From Vibrio sp. HB236076 (GTDB lineage Bacteria; Pseudomonadota; Gammaproteobacteria; Enterobacterales; Vibrionaceae), in NCBI RefSeq assembly GCF_040957575.1, contig NZ_CP162601.1, positions 2,418,001 to 2,482,000 on the forward strand: DNA of 64,000 nucleotides, read 5' to 3'. Shown piece by piece: positions 50,444 through 58,091 of this stretch. Made by a program: the position numbers and the translations under genes. The notes beneath the pieces were generated by a model. It made no database searches and was not told the origin of the DNA. It saw nothing but the letters and a program-made list of their open reading frames with translations. Numbering within the stretch: the stretch's first letter is position 1; each line of letters starts with the position of its first letter.

Positions 50444-52171
50444 TTATTTGTGTGTTGTTTCAGTTTTGGGGTTAAAACATACCTTAGGTAACCACCAAGC
50501 CAGCACGAAACCGAGTAAAGGCAGTATCAGTTGAACCAAAACATACACGGCACTTAAGCGAGTACTGCTGCCAGAAACAATCGCCACCGCTTCTGTCGTC
50601 ACTGTTGCCATACGCCCGCCGGAAGCAAGTAATGTGGGTAAATACTGACTAAAACTGATCGATAACCCCAAGGCAAACGCCACTAAAATTGGGCGAAATA
50701 ACAAGGGTAATTTGACGTGTAAAAACGTTTGTAGCGGCCCGATCCCCAGGCCCGCAGCGACTTTTAAGTAGCGCGGTTCAAAGCGTCGATACGAAACGGC
50801 AAGTGAGATAAACACGTAAGGTAAGACATAAACAAAATGGCTGATATACACATTAAACCACAGCAGTTTAGGCCAATAGACTTGCTGAAACCACACCAAA
50901 CCAAATAGGAAGGCGACACCTGGAATAATTAACGGCAAATACAAGGTGACGTTAAGAAGCCAATGCTCCCACTGCCGCCAACGACCTTTTTTATGCATCA
51001 CTTGCCCAACCTCGGCCTCTAGTGCGAATAAGACCAGACACACCGCGCTAAGGCTAACCACAATACCTAGCCCCAAACTGTTTACAATCGGCGTCGATAA
51101 AGCCGTTAAAGCCGTTTGCCAGTGCAATAACGTCACTCCTTGAGGAAGCAAATCCGGAAAAGACCAATATGTCGCCAGTGACCACAACACTAAGCTCAAC
51201 ATCATGAGCAATGCCATCACAAAATACAAAACAACAAAGAAATAAGCGACAAACTTGAATAAGTGCTCAACCCCAAATGACCGTCCACGCACCAAGGACT
51301 CTTGGGTTAAAAGCCGAACAGCACGCTCGAGAATCAGCCAAAAAACCAATGCAAATAAAGTGACGGCTAATTGTAACAGCGCTGCTGCAGAAGCTTGAAA
51401 GCGCAGTGATAAATCGACATGGTTAAACCAATGAAGAATCGCGACGGCCAAAGTGGGTGGATCATTAGGCCCTAAAATCAGCGGGATTTCCACGTTGGCC
51501 GTTGCGTAGGCAAGCACGGCCAGCAGAGGCAAACGGATATGAGGGTACACCACGGGCAACACTGTTTTTACCAATGACATAACCGGAGAATAACCCAGAG
51601 ATTGTGCGGTTTTTAAGTAGCCATCAAAACGGCGTTTTAGTTGTGGCTGCTCTAATGTACTCAACAAGATCAGAAAAATAAAAGGCAATTCTTTAAGCGC
51701 TAAAGCAAAAATTATCGCCAAACCACCGCGGTCATAAGGAAAATCCCACTGCGGAGGCATGGCCTCACTCCCCCATACGACGATGCGAGCGAGCCAACCA
51801 GAGGGGGATAACAATAAAATAAGGGCAATCGCTGCAGCGGCATGGGGAATGACCAATAACGGACTTAATAATCGTTGAATCTTCGCCAACCAAGCATGAT
51901 GATAAAAAACCGAGATCAGTGCCAGTGCACCCAGGGTGGCAATTAACGTCGAGATAACCCCAGTAAAAAGAGATAAACCAACCATGGTGGCGAGACCATC
52001 GACTTGGAAGAGTGTGGCAAAGACACCAAAACCTATCTCCATTTCACCAAGAGCAGGAAAATACCCAAGCGCCGGCATCAACACGCCGACAACGCCCATT
52101 AAAACGGGGATCAGTAGGGCTGCGAATAAGCCCATTCTCATCAGCCAAGTAAATTGCTGAAAATTCATCAT
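50444..52171 (-). CDS. ynjC: ABC importer fused double permease, YnjC-like
   Basis: A 575-residue membrane protein with about 12 helices and two permease halves. Each half has an EAA-type loop (KTAQSLGYSPVMSLVKTVLP near 200 and KVAAGLGIGPLQTFLHVKLP near 480), so one polypeptide supplies both channel halves, as in ThiP and YnjC. Its start overlaps the stop of the binding-protein gene (TAATGATG). Confidence 0.9.
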   Translation of the reverse strand: MMNFQQFTWLMRMGLFAALLIPVLMGVVGVLMPALGYFPALGEMEIGFGVFATLFQVDGLATMVGLSLFTGVISTLIATLGALALISVFYHHAWLAKIQRLLSPLLVIPHAAAAIALILLLSPSGWLARIVVWGSEAMPPQWDFPYDRGGLAIIFALALKELPFIFLILLSTLEQPQLKRRFDGYLKTAQSLGYSPVMSLVKTVLPVVYPHIRLPLLAVLAYATANVEIPLILGPNDPPTLAVAILHWFNHVDLSLRFQASAAALLQLAVTLFALVFWLILERAVRLLTQESLVRGRSFGVEHLFKFVAYFFVVLYFVMALLMMLSLVLWSLATYWSFPDLLPQGVTLLHWQTALTALSTPIVNSLGLGIVVSLSAVCLVLFALEAEVGQVMHKKGRWRQWEHWLLNVTLYLPLIIPGVAFLFGLVWFQQVYWPKLLWFNVYISHFVYVLPYVFISLAVSYRRFEPRYLKVAAGLGIGPLQTFLHVKLPLLFRPILVAFALGLSISFSQYLPTLLASGGRMATVTTEAVAIVSGSSTRLSAVYVLVQLILPLLGFVLAWWLPKVCFNPKTETTHK

Positions 52172-53346
52172 TAGTAATGCTCCCCATAACGTTCAAACCA
52201 AGCTTCTCTTAAGGCGTCAGCCCAACTTGCATCGGGTTCTGGCAAAAGCGCGTGATAAGCACCGGATGGCAATGCTGATGGCAAAACGACATCGGGTAAA
52301 AACTGAGCTTGAATATCAGGTTCTAACAATGACAAATCCAAAACGGTTTCATCTCCCCACACCGATACTTGTTGTTTTTTTGCTTGAGCTTGTGGCGACA
52401 AAAAGAAGTTAACCACTTTCTTAGCTGCCTCAGGATGAGCCGTATTATAAGGGATACCAACAAAGTGAATATTGCCTAAGCTGCCATCTTTCATCGCATA
52501 AGTACGAATACTTTCCGGCAGATCGTAGCGGGTCACCGCACTGGGGATTTCAGCAGAAGTAAAAGAAAAAGACAGCAATAATTCTTGATCGCTCATCAAT
52601 TTTTGCAATTGCGATGCTTGCCTCAACCGATACTGACCTTGCCGCCACATCAAAGGGTGTAATTGATCCAAATACTGCCACAATGGAGCGGTCATTCGTT
52701 CGAAATTAGCCTGTGTTACCGGTTGGTATAAGGGGTCGGTATTGTCTTTATTTAACGCAAGGAGCGCATACTTTAAGAAGGTAATTCCTAAGTAATCACT
52801 GGGTAATGGGTAGGTAAAACGCCCCGGAAACTGTTTGGCAAAAGCCAACAATTGCTGCAGATCTTCAGGGGGAGCCTCGATATAGCGACTATTGTAATAA
52901 AATACCATTGCCGCTTTCCCCCAAGGGGCTTCTTGCCCTTGTGTATCTAAGCCAAAATCTTTGGTCATTGCGGGGTTTTTGTCCGGATTTGTCAAAGAAA
53001 AGTTGGGCAAATCCGCGACCCAATCTTTGAGTAGCAAATGATGGCGACTCATGGCCGCAAAATTCTCGCCGTTAATCCAAATCAGATCGACACTACCGCG
53101 GTCATCATTACCTGCGGCTTTTTCGGCTAACACCCGTGAGACGGCATCACTGGTGTCTGCTAATTTAACGTGATTGAGTGTAATTCCGTATTGCTGTTGC
53201 AATTGCTGGTTTGCCCACTGTAAGTAACCATTGACTTGAGCACTGCCCCCCCAAGCATAAAACTGAACCGTTTCTGCTTGAGACAATGCTGATGTTAATA
53301 ACGTACTCAAAAGCCACATGCAACGGCATAATATGCTTCTTCTCAT
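52171..53346 (-). CDS. ynjB: ABC importer periplasmic binding protein, YnjB-like
   Basis: About 391 residues from the ATG at 53344-53346, with a Sec signal peptide (MRRSILCRCMWLLST to ALSQA). The mature start TVQFYAWGGSAQVNGYLQW and the VDLIWINGENFAAM segment fit the YnjB/thiamine-binding-like family. AGGAG lies 12 nt before the ATG. The substrate is unknown. No TPP riboswitch was recognised upstream, so thiamine import is not supported. Confidence 0.88.
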   Translation of the reverse strand: MRRSILCRCMWLLSTLLTSALSQAETVQFYAWGGSAQVNGYLQWANQQLQQQYGITLNHVKLADTSDAVSRVLAEKAAGNDDRGSVDLIWINGENFAAMSRHHLLLKDWVADLPNFSLTNPDKNPAMTKDFGLDTQGQEAPWGKAAMVFYYNSRYIEAPPEDLQQLLAFAKQFPGRFTYPLPSDYLGITFLKYALLALNKDNTDPLYQPVTQANFERMTAPLWQYLDQLHPLMWRQGQYRLRQASQLQKLMSDQELLLSFSFTSAEIPSAVTRYDLPESIRTYAMKDGSLGNIHFVGIPYNTAHPEAAKKVVNFFLSPQAQAKKQQVSVWGDETVLDLSLLEPDIQAQFLPDVVLPSALPSGAYHALLPEPDASWADALREAWFERYGEHY

Positions 53347-53404
53347 TGGTCGATTTTTGCTCCTAAACTCCATTTGGCATTGCTCCAACCTAAATGCACG
53401 GTTC

Positions 53405-53438
53405 AAAATAAAAGGCATCCCCCGGAAAAGAGGATGCC
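53405..53438 (-). terminator. Terminator between the flavoprotein gene and ynjB
   Basis: Stem GGCATCC/GGATGCC with an 11-nt loop followed on the minus strand by TTTTATTTT; it ends the upstream flavoprotein gene and overlaps the ynjB upstream region. Confidence 0.85.
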
Positions 53439-53445
53439 CGCTTGG

Positions 53446-55599
53446 TTATTGACGACGCCAAGTGTGGTACTTTTCAAGCCAAGCCAATACTTTTTCTGGT
53501 TTATTGGCTTTTTTCCAATTTCCCGCCGTGTATTTCGCTCCTTCCGCCCAAGTTGGGTAAGCGTGGATAGTACCCAGTATTTTGTTTAAGCCTAACCCAT
53601 GCTTCATCGCCAAGACAAACTCAGGGATAAGATCGCCGGCATGCTCAGAAACAATGGTAACGCCGAGAATGGTATCTTTTCCTGGCGGTGTTAATATCTT
53701 GATAAACCCTTGACGAGCACTTTCAGTAATGGCTCGATCGAGCTCTTCGTATTCGAACTTCGTCACTTCAACGTCAATCCCTTGAGCCTTGGCCTCTGAT
53801 TCGTTTAACCCGACCCGAGCAACCTCAGGGTCAATAAAGGTTGCCCATGGAATAACGCGATAATCCGCTTTAAACTTCTTAAAACAACCAAAGAGAGCAT
53901 TCACCGAAGCATACCAGGCTTGATGAGCAGCGACGTGAGTAAACTGATAAGGCCCAACGACGTCACCCGCGGCATAAATATTGGGGTACAAGGTTTGCAA
54001 ATACTCATCGGTCTCAATTGTGCGGTCAAACTCAATGCCAAGCTCTTCAAGACCAAAGCCATTGAGACGTGCCTTACGCCCAACCGCGACAATCACTTCA
54101 TCGTATTCAAGGGTGATTTCTTCGCCTTGATACTCGACAATGAGATGCTTTTGTTGGCCAACGCGCTCGAAGCGCAACGCTTTGTGTTCAGTTAATACAT
54201 TGACACCGCTCTCGGTTAAAACGCTTTGCGCGTATTGTGCAACGTCGGCATCTTCTCTACCCATCAAGCGCGGGGCCAATTCAACCTGAGTTACATTGCT
54301 GCCCAAGCGAGAGAAAGATTGAGCTAACTCACAACCAATCGGCCCACCACCTAGTACAATCAATTGTTTAGGTGCTGATTCTAACGTAGAAAAGCGCTCC
54401 CATAATGTATCGGATGTCACATAATCACTCTCTTCGATCCCGGGTAATGGCGGGACAAATGGGCTCGCACCAGTAGCGACGATAATACTCTGGGTCGTCA
54501 GTGTTTGAACCTCGCCATTCTCTAAGGTGATATCCACCGTCCAAGGGTCGCGAATTTTGGCGTACCCCTTAACTACATCCACACCTAACTCGGTATAACG
54601 TTCGACACTGTCGTTAGGGGCAATCGCGGCAATCACTTGGTGCACTCTCGCCATCACTTTTTTAAATACAATCTCAGGGTTAACGGGCTCCAGGCCGTAT
54701 TTATCAGCATGACGCATTTGATGAGCCATTTTGGCCGATTTGATGATCGCTTTACTGGGTACGCAACCGTAATTGAGGCAATCGCCCCCCATTTCCCCAG
54801 CCTCGACCAAAGTGACTTTGGCTTTTACCGCGGCGGCAATATAACTCGAGACTAAGCCCCCAGCGCCAGCACCTATAACGACTAAATTGCGATCAAAGCG
54901 CTTAGGTTTGCTATACCCCTTATAAACGCGACGACTGTGGAAAATGCCGACAATAAATTTAGCAATCCAAGGGAAAATACCCAGTAACACAAAGGAAAAC
55001 AACAAACCGGGCGAGAGGATACCAGCCAAACTGTCGATCTGTGCTAATTGCGTACCGGCATTGACATAGACAATGGTCCCCGCGAGCATGCCAACCTGAC
55101 TAACCCAATAAAATGTCAAGGTTTTAAGGCTGGTTAAGCCCATCAATAAATTGACCAAGAAAAACGGAAATACAGGTAATAAACGCAAAGTAAACAGATA
55201 AAAAGCGCCTTCTTTTTCTATGCCCTGATCGATACTTTTTAGTTTGTCACCAAAGCGCTTACGCACCGAATCACGCAAAATAAATCGGGCCACTAAAAAG
55301 GCCAATGTCGCTCCAACACTTGACGCAAACGATACGATGAACAAACCTTGTGCTAAACCAAACAAGGCACCTGAAGCCAGAGTCATGATCGCAGCGCCAG
55401 GCAAAGAGAGGGCGGCGACAGCAACGTAAATGACAAAAAAGATCAAGGCGCTCGAGACTGGGTGTTCGCCAATGGTCAATTTGAAGCTATCAAGCGATGC
55501 TTTCATCCCTTCTAGCGTGAGATAACTATTGAGTTCAAAATGAAAAAACGCAGTGGCCACGCCTATTAGCACCGCAAGTAGCGCTATTTTTTTATACAT
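53446..55599 (-). CDS. Fusion of TVP38/DedA-type membrane domain and flavin disulfide oxidoreductase
   Basis: A 717-residue protein. The first 235 residues have about five membrane segments with the TVP38/SNARE-associated pattern (LPGAAIMTLASGALFG, RLLPVFPFFLVNLLMG). The rest is a class I pyridine nucleotide-disulfide oxidoreductase: FAD motif VIGAGAGGLVSS, redox pair GGDCLNYGCVPSKA, NAD(P) motif VLGGGPIGCELAQ, IYAAGDV, and a C-terminal His in IHAYPTWAEG. It resembles mercuric reductase or lipoamide dehydrogenase, but there is no N-terminal metal-binding domain. The ATG at 55597-55599 has GGAG upstream. It is divergent from a DoxX-like gene. Confidence 0.88.
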   Translation of the reverse strand: MYKKIALLAVLIGVATAFFHFELNSYLTLEGMKASLDSFKLTIGEHPVSSALIFFVIYVAVAALSLPGAAIMTLASGALFGLAQGLFIVSFASSVGATLAFLVARFILRDSVRKRFGDKLKSIDQGIEKEGAFYLFTLRLLPVFPFFLVNLLMGLTSLKTLTFYWVSQVGMLAGTIVYVNAGTQLAQIDSLAGILSPGLLFSFVLLGIFPWIAKFIVGIFHSRRVYKGYSKPKRFDRNLVVIGAGAGGLVSSYIAAAVKAKVTLVEAGEMGGDCLNYGCVPSKAIIKSAKMAHQMRHADKYGLEPVNPEIVFKKVMARVHQVIAAIAPNDSVERYTELGVDVVKGYAKIRDPWTVDITLENGEVQTLTTQSIIVATGASPFVPPLPGIEESDYVTSDTLWERFSTLESAPKQLIVLGGGPIGCELAQSFSRLGSNVTQVELAPRLMGREDADVAQYAQSVLTESGVNVLTEHKALRFERVGQQKHLIVEYQGEEITLEYDEVIVAVGRKARLNGFGLEELGIEFDRTIETDEYLQTLYPNIYAAGDVVGPYQFTHVAAHQAWYASVNALFGCFKKFKADYRVIPWATFIDPEVARVGLNESEAKAQGIDVEVTKFEYEELDRAITESARQGFIKILTPPGKDTILGVTIVSEHAGDLIPEFVLAMKHGLGLNKILGTIHAYPTWAEGAKYTAGNWKKANKPEKVLAWLEKYHTWRRQ

Positions 55600-55935
55600 A
55601 ATTTTCTCCAAGTGTGGCCGTGTAAGGACCGCATGTGATCAAGACCCAAACACGGTTAGTCATCAATAACTAACGAAATATTCGGATTAACATTTAAAGA
55701 TTAGCTGGAAGCCATACCTTTACGTAACTGATTTAAAAATAAAAATAAACTTTGTAAACCAGATCAATATTTTGGTGTACACAGATTAAAAGACAGGTAC
55801 CCATTGATGACCTCAGAGAAAAAGACCGCACTAAGAATCAAAAAATTTCTATTGATAAAACTTTTTTCTTGGCAAAGTGAAAGAAAGTAACCAAAAACGC
55901 TTTCTTATTTAAAAGATAATTAACTGGAGAGTATT
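55600..55935. other. Divergent promoter region, flavoprotein and DoxX-like genes
   Basis: 336 bp, AT-rich, without a gene or a clear operator. It must contain both divergent promoters. Confidence 0.45.
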
Positions 55936-56367
55936 ATGGAACATCAAGCACCCTATCCGGCAAACTTTGGTCAACGACTGAGTTGGTCATTACTGTCATT
56001 GCGCCTTGGGGTATTTATCGTTATGTTTATTTGGACGTTAGATAAGTTTATGAATCCTGGCCATAGTGTGGTCATTTTTCAAAAATTTTATTCTATGGAT
56101 GCATCAACCTCGATCATTTACCTCTTAGGTGTTGCACAGTTGATACTGGTTGTCGCTTTTTTGGCGGGCGTTGCGAAGCGTTATACCTATGGACTTATTT
56201 TACTGATGCATTTGGGCTCGACACTGGCCTCGTTTAATCAATACTTGGACCCCTTCAAACATTTACTGTTTTTTGCCGCTTGGCCGATGCTTGGCGCTTG
56301 TCTGACGCTTTATTTACTGCGAGAGTTTGATACAAAATGGACGTTATCTCGGGCTAAAAACGTCTAA
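55936..56367 (+). CDS. DoxX-like small membrane protein
   Basis: A 143-residue protein with four hydrophobic segments (about 18-38, 60-80, 85-102, 108-128) and the pattern SLRLGVFIVMFIWTLDKF with AGVAKRYTYGL, typical of DoxX-like proteins. A GGAG site precedes the ATG. The divergent flavoprotein partner recalls the known association of DoxX with membrane redox systems; the role here is unproven. Confidence 0.7.
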   Translation: MEHQAPYPANFGQRLSWSLLSLRLGVFIVMFIWTLDKFMNPGHSVVIFQKFYSMDASTSIIYLLGVAQLILVVAFLAGVAKRYTYGLILLMHLGSTLASFNQYLDPFKHLLFFAAWPMLGACLTLYLLREFDTKWTLSRAKNV

Positions 56368-56426
56368 TTGCCCTCGTGGTAAAAACTCAGGCAGTCCAAC
56401 AACTGCCTGAGTAATCCATCGATGAA

Positions 56427-56861
56427 TCAAAGTGTTAAACACATGATCAACGCATCCTCATAACCTTGCTTCGCCGGGTAATAATTTTCTCGACGAGTGA
56501 CCTCTGAAAAATCAAACTTGTGGTACAGGGCTTGAGCAGAAAGGTTACTGACCCTGACTTCCAACCATATACTGTCCGCATTGAGACTTTTTGCCTGCGT
56601 GATTAGGGCCGATAATAAACAGCTCGCGATCCCCTGTCCCTGGTTGACTTTCGCCACGGCTAAATTGTGAAGGTGCACTTCCCCAGCGATGCACTGTGAG
56701 TAACAATACCCAAGCCCTTTTTCTTGCTCAAAATAACCAAAGTGATAAGCTCCTCGACCATCAAGCTTTGATAAGGTGCTGTAACTCCAGGGAGAGAGAT
56801 GAACTTGTTGCTCAATCGCTTCCACCCACGTTATATCATGCGCGGTTAATGGCCTAATCAC
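56427..56861 (-). CDS. rimI: Ribosomal protein S18 alanine N-acetyltransferase
   Basis: A 144-residue GNAT enzyme that acetylates the N-terminus of S18. It has the acetyl-CoA loop QGQGIASCLL, LEVRVSNLSAQALYHKF and the typical RRENYYP near the end. The start is GTG (56859-56861), overlapping the holD stop by 8 bp, so the two are coupled. Confidence 0.94.
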   Translation of the reverse strand: MIRPLTAHDITWVEAIEQQVHLSPWSYSTLSKLDGRGAYHFGYFEQEKGLGYCYSQCIAGEVHLHNLAVAKVNQGQGIASCLLSALITQAKSLNADSIWLEVRVSNLSAQALYHKFDFSEVTRRENYYPAKQGYEDALIMCLTL

Positions 56862-57273
56862 GCTCGCCTCCTAAGCTTTGTTTTATTTGGTGCCATAGAT
56901 GTCTTTTATGTGCTTGGGAAGCATTGATCACCGCTAAACTGGGTGAGATCAAAACTGAAATATCACTATGATCAAGCGCAGTCGGATCGCAACCGCAAAA
57001 CCACACCCAACGCAAAGCTTGTTGATCAATCGTGCTGATATCACGGGGGAAAACATGCCCAACTTGAGACAACGTCAGGCCCATACTTTGCGCTATCTTT
57101 TGCAACAAAGTCGAGTAGTTTTGGCTGGGTTTCTCTGACATCACTAACAATAATTGGCAGTCATTGACCGGTGAAATTTTTTTCGCTTGGTAACCAAGCA
57201 AACGTTCTGGATGAGTGAGTTGCCAGGTACTGATACCCATCTCAGACAAATATGAAGAATGATTTTCACGCAT
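56854..57273 (-). CDS. holD: DNA polymerase III psi subunit
   Basis: A 139-residue protein of the clamp-loader complex that bridges tau/gamma and chi. It has the N-terminal LSEMGISTWQLTHPERL, in which W-x-L is the chi/gamma contact region, and the usual C-terminal WHQIKQSL. The ATG at 57271-57273 gives the normal length; a frame to 57396 runs back over the upstream gene. holD-rimI is a conserved pair. Confidence 0.9.
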   Translation of the reverse strand: MRENHSSYLSEMGISTWQLTHPERLLGYQAKKISPVNDCQLLLVMSEKPSQNYSTLLQKIAQSMGLTLSQVGHVFPRDISTIDQQALRWVWFCGCDPTALDHSDISVLISPSLAVINASQAHKRHLWHQIKQSLGGERD

Positions 57274-57302
57274 TAGCTTAACAGTACAATAATCAATAGA
57301 AT

Positions 57303-57803
57303 TTAAACAAACAGTTGTTTTTGTTCTGGCGAGAATAAAAAACTTGGATTGTTCGGACAGGATGTCGATGAGGGAGCCAAACTTAACCAAGCCCAATGGG
57401 AGGCGTCGAGATCAGCCTTGTCTACTGCTATCTTATCCGCCGTGCTTTTATAAGCCCACCAAGCACCTTGATGAGTCACACAAGTGGAATAACTTAACTC
57501 ACTAAGTGTTTCAAGCCCATATTCGATCAACGCCTCTTTCAACGACCCATCACGCTGAAAGGAAGGAGAAAGAGTTAACGCACACAGCCACTGAACAGAC
57601 TGGGTCGATTCTAGTGCTAACTCAGTAAACAGTAAATGCCCCTGAATCATCCCGTCATCATCACAGGCAACCAATGACAATGTCATCTGCCCAGTTTGCC
57701 TTAATTTGCGAATGGCCCTAGGCAACTCATCAGAGTCACCGTAGTCAGTAACCAGTTGCTCAATCGGCAATATATCAGCGGGGGCTTCTGTGCGAATCAA
57801 CAT
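57303..57803 (-). CDS. GNAT-like acetyltransferase, YhbS-like, with degenerate CoA loop
   Basis: A 166-residue protein from the ATG at 57801-57803, MLIRTEAPADILPIEQL, with the fold order of YhbS-type acetyltransferases (LSLVACDDDGMIQGHLLF, LCALTLSPSFQ). The acetyl-CoA-binding loop, normally Q/R-x2-G-x-G/A, reads QRDGSLKEAL, so the second Gly is lost. It may be inactive or may bind CoA differently. It is 29 bp upstream of holD in the same direction. Confidence 0.65.
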   Translation of the reverse strand: MLIRTEAPADILPIEQLVTDYGDSDELPRAIRKLRQTGQMTLSLVACDDDGMIQGHLLFTELALESTQSVQWLCALTLSPSFQRDGSLKEALIEYGLETLSELSYSTCVTHQGAWWAYKSTADKIAVDKADLDASHWAWLSLAPSSTSCPNNPSFLFSPEQKQLFV

Positions 57804-57921
57804 CCCAAATCCCTTAAAAATTAATGATATTTGTAACGATTTCACACTTTCGCGTGAACAATCGTAGAATTAAAATGGCTTTGACGAATTAGACTATATA
57901 CTTACTCAAGTGAAAGCGATA

Positions 57922-57953
57922 TTTTTTTCACGATTTTCTTTGTGTGAAAAAAA
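57922..57953. repeat. 10-bp inverted repeat upstream of the GGDEF-EAL gene
   Basis: TTTTTTTCAC (57922-57931) and GTGAAAAAAA (57944-57953) are perfect inverted copies 12 nt apart, in the divergent promoter region. It may be an operator or a hairpin. Confidence 0.4.
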
Positions 57954-58091
57954 TGAACCTTAAATGGCTCATATGGATATCACCTCACAATCAGGTCATG
58001 CTAGCATGACGCGTTTTTACAAAGTCTTTTATACACGCATTTTTAAGACAAAATATGTTCAAATTCACATCTTCAAATGTTGGTAGGTAGA

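Noticed and set aside
53347..53445. TPP riboswitch before ynjB (because YnjBCD resemble ThiBPQ)
   Set aside because: No thi-box consensus is visible; the region is mostly the terminator of the preceding gene.
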